The notes under the pieces were generated by a model, which worked only from the letters and a program-made list of their open reading frames with translations, had not been told where the DNA came from and searched no databases. Below are positions 24,190 to 34,832 of a stretch of DNA of 64,000 nt, piece by piece; positions within the stretch are counted from its first letter, which is position 1; the number at the start of each line of letters is the position of its first letter. The position numbers were made by a program, and so were the translations under genes. Source of the DNA: Saussurea involucrata (lineage: Eukaryota; Streptophyta; Magnoliopsida; Asterales; Asteraceae); NCBI GenBank assembly GCA_033807775.1, contig CM066314.1, forward strand, positions 37,059,501 to 37,123,500, written 5' to 3'.

Positions 24190-24800
24190 GTTAGTTATAT
24201 CTGTCAACGAAGATTCGAGCCATTAATGTGCCTAAACGGGTTACATCAATGACCATCCGACTAATACATTTCATCCACGAGATTAGATTTTGTCATCTGC
24301 ATCAAACAAAGTCGTATTGACGTATAGTGGCATAAGGGTTTGATGCTTGCATCATATGTGACTCATGCTACCCTAAGCAACAACCCATATAGAAAAAGCA
24401 AAGTGAACTTTTTATTGTAATATTAGGTGTCGAGGATTAAACTTAAAACAACAAGAAAGTCATTTTGTTGAGAGTGACAAAAGGGGGAAAGTGATAGCAC
24501 CATAATTGGTCTTTTATTGGAAGCATTTCCATCAACATAGTTATGGGCATGATTCTTGCCAAACAAGTCGTTTATAACACTCCCCTTTTGATGGGAATGG
24601 ACCAAAAGGATGGTACGTACGGCCGTATGTTGAAAAACATGGTAAGAAATACTTTGTGGAATAGAAAGTTGGCCAAAAAGTTCAAAACCATAGAAGTTAT
24701 GGTTCAAGGAAAACAAATGGAGTATGCATTTGGTCACATTCGGTTTCTTTATCTTTGTCTAAATGCCAAGCTACCAAATATATAAATACAAAGAATTCAT
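24190..24800. other. intergenic sequence
   Basis: No gene recognised. The overlapping frames at 24423-24785 on both strands have no recognisable domain. Confidence 0.4.
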
Positions 24801-24804
24801 TTTT

Positions 24805-24925
24805 TTGTAAAAAGTTGATACCGACAATTCCAACCGGCCCACAATCGGCTGCCTATCCATAATGTGGGGATGTGGGGGGCATACCTGACTCAGATTGTCG
24901 ACCCTTGTAAGACTAGGGAGATTTA
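24805..24925 (-). mobile_element. degenerate SINE, 3' part related to the SINE at 15861-16028
   Basis: The minus strand GGGCCGGTTGGAATTGTCGG followed by TATCAACTTTTTAC parallels GGCCGGTTAAGGTTGCCGG followed by TAATCAATTTTTTG in the intact SINE. The tRNA-like head is decayed. No duplication was identified. Confidence 0.45.
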
Positions 24926-24929
24926 TACA

Positions 24930-25395
24930 CGATTTCACCATGCAAATACGTTGAGAACTTGCGATACAATATTTTGTGGTTTATTTTAATTCAATCCCAA
25001 TTACCCCAAAGACTTCTCATAAAATGCTTTTTGCTACCCTCATCAATCATTTCATCTATCAATATTTGATCATATTTTGTCGTTTCAAATATTCGTATTT
25101 ATTCATTATCAACTTCTTATCATAAAATAAGTAACTTCTGGTTTTGATGATAATGCACTCGGACCAGGATTTATGCCAAACTGGGCCGTTTAATGTGTTT
25201 TTAGCCAAATTTCATCGTTTTGAGAGGGTTTTGATTTCAAGGGATTTTTTATTTATTTATTTGGTTGATTTTCCTTGTATCTTTTAATATCTCGGAGCGC
25301 TCCTCAAAGTTTAATGGGTGCATCTTTCATACCCGAAAATTATTTACGAAAATCGGTTGAGCGGATGCACCCTTGATAAATAGAACTAACATGAA
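24930..25395. other. AT-rich intergenic sequence
   Basis: Nothing recognisable. A TA microsatellite follows at about 25405-25440. Confidence 0.4.
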
Positions 25396-25408
25396 GAACA
25401 ATATATTA

Positions 25409-26145
<737 letters not shown>

Positions 26146-26163
26146 CCTCTATATACATATATT

Positions 26164-26353
26164 AGACCTGGCAAAACCTGACCCGACACGAACTCGACAC
26201 GAAATAAACGGGTTTGGGTAATACATTTCAACCCGTTTGGGTAATACATTTCAACCCGTTTAAGTAAACGGGTTGACACGACACGACACGAAATTTTAAC
26301 GGGTAAGGTTTAGGGTCAAAAATTTCAACTCGAAAATGACCCGAATAACCCGT

Positions 26354-26403
<50 letters not shown>

Positions 26404-26792
26404 TGGCTACTATTTTGTAAACTTTTTTTCGTGTAAACTTTGGATTTCATAGGGTTTCTTGATGAAATTTCTTGATGAAATTTTTTATTTTGATGAGATT
26501 GTTTCATATTATTCATTTCTTGATGAAGTTGTTTCATATATTTGTGTTTTTTATGTAGTTTCATATTTTTTTTTTCATTCCTATGAAACTGTTTCATATA
26601 TTTTCTCGGTTTGATGAAACTTTGCCGTTTTTACATAAAAAACACAAATATATGAAACAACTTCATCATGAAACGAATGATATGAAACACTTTAATCAAA
26701 ATAAACAATTCATGAAACAATTTCATCAAGAAAACATATGAAATCCAAAGTTTACACACATTTAGAGGTTTACAATTTATTATCCATCTCTC

Positions 26793-26853
<61 letters not shown>

Positions 26854-27147
26854 TATAAGTTTTCTTTTTAATGCTTTGGATTTTTAATGTTTTGGATTTG
26901 GTTAGAACTTATAAGTTTGAACTATAAAATTTAGATTTCTAATGCGTTCATTTGAATTTGGAATTGTATTTTTTTTGAATTTTCGATATTTAATTTTTAG
27001 TTTTTAAATGTTAAACGGGTTAGGCGGGTCATGGCGGGTCGGGTTAGGGTTGGGATTTTCTGGCCGGTTTATTAAACGGGTCGGGTTAGAGTTATGCACT
27101 CTCAACCCGTTTAACTTTGAACCCGACACGACACGTTTGCCAGGTCT
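26164..27147. mobile_element. inverted-repeat element with AGACCTGGCAAA ends, split by a MITE
   Basis: Left end AGACCTGGCAAAACCTGACC and right end complement AGACCTGGCAAACGTGTC, followed inward on both sides by ACCCGACACGA- and AACGGGTT-type motifs. This is typical of a degenerate hAT-like MITE class. The middle is interrupted by the hairpin MITE at 26400-26790. Duplications are obscured by TA-rich flanks. Confidence 0.6.
26400..26790. mobile_element. foldback MITE with about 170-bp arms
   Basis: The left arm (GTAAACTTTGGATTTCATAG, GATGAAGTTGTTTCATATAT) is complementary to the right arm (ATATATGAAACAACTTCATC, TATGAAATCCAAAGTTTAC) over most of the element. It is flanked by an AT-run on the left and a CT-run on the right, nested in 26164-27147. 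Confidence 0.78.
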
Positions 27148-27170
27148 TATATATATATATATATATATAT

Positions 27171-27463
27171 GGCAAAGATCCAAAGAGAACCCTGAAAAAT
27201 AAAAGAACCGGAGAACCAACACAAAACGGATGAAAACATATATTAAAATGAATGTCAAATTAAAGGTAATAAAGTGATCATTTTTTGGTGTAATTTGTAT
27301 CGCTCCAATTTTTGTTGTTTTAACTGATTTTCGATTTTAAAAATTAGGAGCAAATGCTTTTATTTTTTGAAAAAGGTGGTTATAACCACCTTTTTAATCT
27401 TATCCGTTGAATCATCTCAATCTAACGGTTTGTATGAGTTCTTCGGTTATTTTATTTTCAAGT
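27171..27463. mobile_element. MITE fragment abutting the gypsy LTR
   Basis: The left part CTGAAAAATAAAAGAACCGG is complementary to the right part CGGTTATTTTATTTTCAAG. The outer 20 or so bases present on the left are missing on the right, where a gypsy LTR starts at 27469, so the right end seems lost. Confidence 0.5.
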
Positions 27464-27468
27464 TATAT

Positions 27469-29168
27469 TGTAACGTCCCAATTTTCATAACAAGAATTTA
27501 TCTAGAATATAGCATTCAGATTACATTATTATCTTGTTCATAAACATTCTTTTCACTAAGCTAAGCAAAATTGACAGCGGAAGTCTCTAATCCACAGCCG
27601 AGATCTCTATCTAAACATCAACCAAAAGACTTGGAGTCGCTCTAAGTTCCAAATCCTTCCTGCCATCACACGGTTCTTACTTGAAGAACCTTTAACATGC
27701 TTACCTGAAATGGTTTAGTTTTGAAAGCGAGGGTTAGACCAAAAGGTCTAGTGAATTCCCTCCGAAAACAACATGTAACCAGTATAAAACATTTATGAAA
27801 ATATCATCGTAAACCTTAACATAACATCAGGCATGGTACTACACTGTATATAGGATCACATAAACATTCTGCGATCGGGGCCCAATGGGTTACCCTCTCG
27901 CCCTCAACCGGAGCCTACGCAAACTCCCCTTCCCGGAGCTTACGCAGACCCCCCTTTCTACTCGAAATAGGAGGAAACGGATTCCAACCTACCAGTCTGT
28001 CATAAACATCCAAGGGATCATCAGACCCCGAGGATCTATCTCTGATCCTACAGTGTAGACCGACTCCACATAGCACGCCATTCATTTCATAAAACTTGCA
28101 CCTTTAAAACCTTAGTAAATCGTCATTCTCAGCTCATCAAGTACAATACATTTTCTCAGGTAAAACAGGTATTTCATGGAAAACATGCGTAACGGTTATA
28201 AACATTTCATGCTCGTAATGAAACCATAATCAGTCAAAATCATTTAACACTTTAAGTCGTAAAAAGGGTTTAGGGAACTCACCTTGCTTGACGTACAACG
28301 CACTTCTTAAATACTTCCAAGCTAACCCAAACGAACACCTAAGGCAATAGATTCGCATCAGATAAACAACTCAGACCTACTGTCCAACACACACTTGTCC
28401 GGATACCACACTTGTCCGGATACCATACTTGTCCGGATGCCATACTTGTCCGGATGCCATACTTGTCCGGATACCATACTTGTCCGGATGCCATACTTGT
28501 CTGGATACCACACCCGGTAACTCGATCTACCTGGAAGAACACCCACCCGGAAACTACCATAGAGCTTTACCCGGAAACTAGCATCCGTATCCGGAAACCA
28601 CCATATCATCAAGAACTGAAGGTGTCCGGGTACGGCTGCTGTCCGAAAATAAACTTCTTAAAAGTGATTTCTAACCCGATCTTAGCCATTAGTTGATTAG
28701 ATAACCATAAGGGTTCATCCACCAACCCCAAACACCTAATTAATCCCACTTTAATCTCTTAAAATCGATTCATTAAGACGAAACCCATAAAACTTCATTT
28801 TCAAGGAAAATGGTGAAACTCAAGAAATCATCAACATCAGTCCTAAGGATTCATAACAATAAGAAGGAGGAGCATTATCCTAATCAGATGAACGAATTAG
28901 GATGTAATACCTTTGCAGATTTTAGCTTGATTCTTCCTTTCTCTCTTGATTTCTTCTCAAACCTTCTTCCTTTCTCTCTTTCTTTCTTCCTTAGCCGCCA
29001 ACACCAAGAGCACTCCCACAATTACTGATTTCAGCAAATGGAGGCTGCCCTAGGGATTGGAGTCTTCATATACACTTCAAAATTTTACACTATAGTCCCT
29101 CAAGTTAACTTTCATTTATTCCACTTTGACCACTAACTCTAAAACCCACTAGAATTTGGGTTGTTACA
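27469..29168 (-). repeat. 3' LTR of the nested gypsy element (1700 bp)
   Basis: Starts TGTAACGTCC and ends GGTTGTTACA. It is followed on the right by the polypurine tract. It holds a 17-bp CCGGAT minisatellite and a TATA-like GTATATGAAG on the minus strand near 29066. Confidence 0.92.
28393..28520. repeat. 17-bp CCGGAT minisatellite in LTR
   Basis: About seven copies of ACTTGTCCGGATACCAT with variants at GATACC/GATGCC. The same array with a different copy number is at 44897-45036. It gives rise to repetitive open frames that are not genes, and has no spacer structure of a CRISPR array. Confidence 0.9.
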
Positions 29169-29186
29169 ACACTCCCCCCTTAAAAG
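29169..29186 (-). promoter_or_regulatory. polypurine tract of the nested gypsy element
   Basis: The minus strand reads TTTTAAGGGGGGAGTGT directly before the LTR. Just upstream, GAAATTCCGGGGACGGAATT and a stop match the usual end of gypsy pol. Confidence 0.85.
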
Positions 29187-29622
29187 AATTCCGTCCCCGG
29201 AATTTCTCATTGGAAAAGATGCGGGTATCTTGCCCACATCAAAACCGACACTTCCCAAAGTAAAGCTATAACTGACTCAGTCAACCATCTCATCAAACTC
29301 GAAACATGGAACCTTGGGTGCATTTCCTTCAGTTCTTACGGTACTCTAACTCGTAGGCTACTGTTCCTACTCGGCCGATCTTGACTACAGAAGATTTACT
29401 AAGGCTTCTCATGCATCAACACTTCCTTTAAGGAGGAACTTGGCTAAATCCTCTGCCACAACACGAGATTCATTTACTAAGAGACGGACACACACTTGAC
29501 CGCTTGACACAAATCCAAACCTGAACGTCCCGACAACTCACAACCCAGAGTTCCTTCATTGAAATACAAGCAATCCTAGATTACTTCTCCTAATCAACAA
29601 TCGACTATGCGAATAACGTTTC
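29187..29622 (-). other. left interior fragment of the nested gypsy element
   Basis: No coding sequence beyond the short pol-end-like stretch at its left edge. It is cut at 29622 by the copia insertion. Confidence 0.6.
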
Positions 29623-30608
29623 TGTTGGTCCCAAAATGGCTCAACAAGTATTGTAGAAGGGGGGGTTGAATACAATACTTGGATTTTTCACAAGTTTTAA
29701 TTCAATTTATTGAAAATCTTTCAATAAGAATTACACATAGAAAACAAAAGATTGTTGCGGAAAAGAACAGTTAAACTATTCTAACAATCTAACACAAAGT
29801 AAACTGAAAAACACTTAGAACAAATTGGGCACTTAGACACAAGATGCAGTTTCAGTAAGAAAGGAGCTTGCACTTAGTAATCTTCAGAAGCGTGATTTGC
29901 ATGGAGAGTCTTTACCTATATTTATAGTCCATGCATCATTTAATGCTTGGAACACTTGTCACTCTTCCATTCATTGTAGAGGTTGACTTCTGAAAAGCTG
30001 ATATCTCCTTTTTAACTTATCCAAAGAACCAGGAGGACAGTCGTACCAGAAAAAGACCTTATCTGAGAATAGATAAGATGACAAACTCCCACTTTTATCT
30101 GACAATAGGATATTGTCTCATAATAAATGATTTTCTTTTGTATTCAGAGAATAAGGCTACCGACCTCCTGTATTGGAAACTGCACCAATTTGAAATCTCA
30201 CTTCTTTAGAGAAGAGAGATCCTTCACCGAAGTGTAGAATATTTCGGTGCAGTCTTCTCAAATTCCCACCGATCTTTGAACATATATCGGTGGAAATCTT
30301 CTTGAACTTCCACCGATTTCTGAAAGCATATCGGTGAGAGTCTTCTTGAGCTTCTCACCGAATTTCTTCAATTCGGTGATGCTTGTCCACCGATAGCACA
30401 AGCATATCGGTGGTGGTGTAACTTGTAGAGAGTTGCTGCCGATTTTCTCACTTCCGCAATGAGATAGTCTTCGCACTTGGTTTCGGTTGATCTTCGACTT
30501 CACCGAACAATTGATATGAGAGTACAAGTTACACAAAAGAATCCAAAAATATTCTAAGTACCTAAGAGGGTTTAATTGAGTCAATTTCAAATCTGTGAAG
30601 ACCCAACA
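29623..30608 (-). repeat. 3' LTR of the copia element
   Basis: 986 bp, same length as the other copy. Between about 30222 and 30420 it has many TCGGTG and CACCGA motifs in both orientations, forming several palindromes. A TATA box (minus strand TATAAATA) is at 29918-29925. Confidence 0.95.
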
Positions 30609-30622
30609 ATCTCCCCCTATTT
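30609..30622 (-). promoter_or_regulatory. polypurine tract of the copia element
   Basis: The minus strand reads AAATAGGGGGAGAT directly before the LTR start TGTTGG. Confidence 0.9.
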
Positions 30623-30883
30623 GAATTTGATCTCTATCCTTAGAATATTAAAGAGCAAATGAAAAAAGTGCATTTTGACCCTTTTTACTCTTTTGGGTTC
30701 TTTTTCACATAGACCTTTTTTTTGATCTATGTTTGTTTGAGTATATCTATACAGTGTATATAAAGCAGGGAAATAAAAGGTATGTACAAAATATAAACAA
30801 GAGAAGCACTTTGAATTGCATAAGTCATTCTCATACATCGGTAAGCAAAAGATTATCACAACTACCGAAAGAAAAAAAATGAC

Positions 30884-33800
30884 CTACTTCTTTGACGATT
30901 GTCGGCGTTTGATCTCGTCCATTAAGATTCGGTAGTAGGGTTGAGCTTCGGGGATGTGAGGGAACAAGTTGTGGAGGCCTTCAAGAAACATGGTGTCGGC
31001 AACGGGAATTTGAGAGAATCTGAAGAAGGCTCGTTTGCCGAATCCATCGTTGAAGTATAGTCCAGGAATCGGTGAAAGACCCAGAGTTGTCGTGGGATAT
31101 GATGCCGAAGAGGGAAGGGAAAGACTTAAGTTACTTACATTCGGTATCTTTCCTTCCTTTGCCATATCCTTGAAGACAGTGTCGGGGGGATTCTGAACTT
31201 TAGGAAGGCACACTTCTTCCTTCAAGGATTGCAGTTTCGATCTTTCATCGGTGGTAAGGACGATGCTATACTTCTTTTTGATCTCCTTCATCTTTGCCAT
31301 TAGATCATCAATGTATTTGACAAAGATGTCCTTCTTTGGGTTTGGATTTTTGGCCAAGTGTCGAGAGATTTCGTACCATTCGGGGAGACCGTAGGTTCTG
31401 AGTTGGTAGTCTCTCACACTTTTTAAGGAGCCATCTTCCCGATCAATGATAAGCCTGATGTCTTTTGGATTGGATCTGGAGGTTGCGATCTTGACACCTG
31501 AGATTGGGGTTCTGTCGGATCGGTGGTACATCTTCAACTTGTACCATCTAACCTCTTCATTTCTCTCTTGTTCAAATTCACTCAGTACCGATTTCTGTGC
31601 CGACACGGCATCGGTGGTCTTGGCTTTCTTGGCTTCTTCCTCTGCAACCTTTAGAGAGAGGGCCTTGGTATCATCAAGGGCTTTTTGGGCTAATCTGGCT
31701 TCCTCAATTTCTTGAGGAGTCAGACCAAGATTGGGTTCCTGCGGATGCGATGGAGGTTTAAGCTTGAGTTTGTCTGCATCGGTGGGGCGAATCCCATACT
31801 TCATCTTTTCTTTCTCTAGTCTTTCTTGTTCGGCCAATTGTTCGGCAGTAAGAGATTTCTTTCCCTTGTCAGTTTCGGCCGCAGAAAGCTTCTCCCCCTC
31901 AGTAGTTGACTTGTCTTTCAACTCTTTTTCTTTAGAGAGTTGCTCCCCCTCAATATCGGCGGTTTCAGCGTGGGTTTCGGTGGTTACATGGATGTCATCG
32001 GTGGAAGATGGAGGCTTGGGGATGACCGTTTGTTTAAGGGATGGCAACTTGGGATGGGTTATCTTTTTCTCCCCCTCAGCACCAGCCAGAATCTTCAAAC
32101 CCATCTGTCGGAAAATGTAGTCGAATTTTTCATGAAGAAGGGAAAGACGATTTGGTACCTCATCAGAGACCATGGTGAAGTCACCGAGATCCATCTCCAG
32201 GTGACCGAATTCCCGAAGTTTGGTATTGATATCACGAAGAGAGTCGGCAGTGGCCTGGCCGAAGTCTTGATGAGACTTAGCTTCTTGAAGCAACCTCTGA
32301 AGTTCAGAATCCTTGACAGTGGAGGCCGCCTTGAAAGCACCGAAAGAGAAGGCAAGGTCCCCATGAGATCGGGACAAGGAGTCCACCTTGGGAACCAAAG
32401 AGGAGATGTCGGTGGTAAGAGGCCTGATAGCATCGGTAATAGCATTTGAAATAATCTGTGGCAGCCGAGACTCGATGGTGGACATTCGGGAGCTCGTCAT
32501 GGCGATCATTGCAAGAGTGGCCTGTTTGAAGGATTCAAATTGGGTGCCGACAAGCCGACACTGTCGAGCGTTTTCCTGTAAGTCTTCAATGAGAGAGGGT
32601 TCTTGAACAGTTGTGTGACCCCCGATATCCCCAGGAACGATGTAGTGGATGCGAAGGGGATCCTCCACCGAGATGGGAATGTTGCTGGGATATAACATTT
32701 CATCGGGGAATAGCGGTCTCGGTGGCGGAGTGGGAGATCGTCGGGGAGATTCCTGAACCGGGGAGGGTTATCGGTGTTGCGTAGGCGACCTTCGGGGAGA
32801 GTGAACTCGGGGGGAACTTCGGGGAGAAGTTTGGTTCACAGGAGACATCATCGGGGAGGGGGAAGCGAACTCAATGAGGATCGCTCCGTCAGACGGGGAG
32901 GTTCGGGGAGAACCAGTGTCGTCAAAGAGACCTGCAAAGAAGTCATGGGGGGATCTAATGGGGGGGGGGGGGGAACCCTGATCGGGTTGTGCATCATCAT
33001 CGATCAAGAACTGACCGGGTGAGAGGGCGTGGAGTGCAAGGTCCAGACTTTCGGAGGGAGAGTCTAGAGATTCGGTGGGAGAAGCAGCATGTTCACTCAG
33101 AGAATGAGTGGGAAGAGGTACATTGAGGGATGCCTTAGGGATAACCAAGTGATCGGTGGTGAACAGAAAAGATGCGGAAGGGGATGACTCACGGACAGGG
33201 CCCCGAGATCGTTTTAACCGACTTTTCGGGGGGGGGGGGGACGAAGAGTGCCTCCGCTTAGAAGGTTTTTGGACCGGGGGAGCCACCGATGGGTTAATCG
33301 GTGTCATAGTTCTGGAAGCAGCGGCGGAGGTGTCGGCGGCCGATTTCTTCTTTGCGCCGACCGACTTTACTCTGGAATATGGGGAAGAGGTCACAGCAGC
33401 AGGAAGGACTTCGGGGATATCGGGGTGGTGAAACCCTGGAATTTCAGAATCACCCCATTGAAGTTCTGGAGAGATGGCGAAAGTGATCATACCTCGGCGT
33501 AAAGGACGATCGGTGTCTAGAACACCGACGTTGAGAGTTTTGCTGCCGACGATCGGTGGAGCCCAGTCATAAGAGAATCGGTGAGTGCGGGACTTCCGAT
33601 CTTCGTCCAGGGACTTTCCAAGTTTGTGCTGGATGATCATGGAGATGAATCGGGGATAGGCAACGTGGCACTTCCGTGGATGGGAGATTACTTCCACTAA
33701 TTCGGTGAAGAAGTACTGAGCGAAATCAACTCGGCGTTGAAAGATGAGGGCATGGGCAAGTTTGGTGATGTATGAGGGGGATTGATCATGGCCGCTCGTC

Positions 33801-34300
33801 TTTCGGGAGAGGCAGTGGATCACATGAGCAAAGAAAAAGTTCCATATACTACCCATGTGACTCCTAAGAAGAGTTCCAGGACCTTTGGAGCTTTTGGAGT
33901 TGTCGTCGACCACGTATCCTGTGGCACCAAGAACATCTTCGAGAACAGTATCGGAATGCCAATCGTCATAGGAATCGAAAGCATCGATTTTCAGGGCAGA
34001 GCGAACATCATCGACCCCAAAAGTGAGGTCGTGATCATCCTTGTCTTCAGAAAGTATGGATGCATGAATCGCATCATTGGAGGGGTCATACACACAGGAG
34101 AGCCAGAATGTCCCAACGAGCATTTTGCTCATTTTGAGATTGCAAGTGAAGGCATGAAGAAGGGGAGATCGAGTGAGGAACTTGATCACATGGGTAAATT
34201 CAGGATGGGAGGGATCAGGCTTAAATCTGGCAACGTGATTGCATGGGTTGAACTTGAGATCAACAAAACACGTAGGGGAGATGTTCTTCGAGGACGCCAT
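30884..34300 (-). pseudogene. long post-pol ORF of the copia element, one in-frame stop
   Basis: From ATG 34300 to the stop at 30884-30886 the frame is open for 1,138 codons except for a single TAA at 32768-32770. The first part (510 residues) has a globular N terminus (about residues 20-280, with ALIFQRRVDFAQYF near 190), resembling the putative plant transposon protein domains found after pol in related elements, then a Ser/Pro-rich basic tail. The second part (from 32698) has helical segments, a Lys/Glu-rich coiled coil and a C-terminal module (IDREDGSLKSVRDYQLRTYG). No signal peptide or membrane anchor is evident, so an envelope role is not supported. The function is unknown. It may be a structural or targeting factor. 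Confidence 0.8.
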
Positions 34301-34579
34301 TGATGATCAAGAGAGAGAGCACGAAGTTGGTGTAGTTGTAGGTTATAGAGGAAGCACGAAGGAGAATTAGAAAATGTAAAGGAAAAAAGAGAGTGGAGGA
34401 ACGAGTATATATGGGGTTTCAAAAAAATGGGGGGAACGGTTTAAAAAAATAAAATAGAATAAAAAAAAAGGTAATCATGACCACTTGGGAATTGTGGCCA
34501 GGAATCCGTTTCACGAAACGGGGAGGTGAAACGGGTCTGACAGGCTAGGGGTATAGGGGTGACGTGTAGATAGGATTGA

Positions 34580-34820
34580 AATTCGGTGGACATCGGTGAG
34601 GAAAGTGAGGGGACAATAGGTGGATATCGGTGGGAAACACACAGAGGTATCGGTAGTCGGTGAGGATCCACCGAGGCGTGGAGACACCGAGAAAGGCCGA
34701 GAGAAGAATCACCGAAAAAATCACTTAGGATGACTCACCGAAAGGATGAAGCACCGAGAGATGAATCACCGAAAGGATGAATCACCGAAAGATGAATCAC
34801 CGAAAGGATTCATACCGATT
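34580..34820. repeat. cluster of TCGGTG / CACCGA motifs between post-pol ORF and pol
   Basis: About five TCGGTG-type motifs (34582-34663) are followed by about eight CACCGA motifs, many within the unit GATGAATCACCGAAAG. The region is non-coding. The same hexamers are frequent in the LTRs. Confidence 0.85.
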
Positions 34821-34832
34821 TTTTTTTTGAAC

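Noticed and set aside
28358..28612. Repetitive frames with a WYPDKYGIRTSM-like unit, and a CRISPR-like look
   Set aside because: They translate a 17-bp LTR minisatellite that is also present at 44882-45133. There are no unique spacers between repeats and the locus is a plant LTR.
28810..29028. 72-codon plus frame, recurring at 45331-45549
   Set aside because: Part of the gypsy LTR; present in both copies only because LTRs are duplicated; no domain.
32774..34303. Several plus-strand frames of 82-173 codons
   Set aside because: Antisense shadows of the post-pol frame of the copia element.
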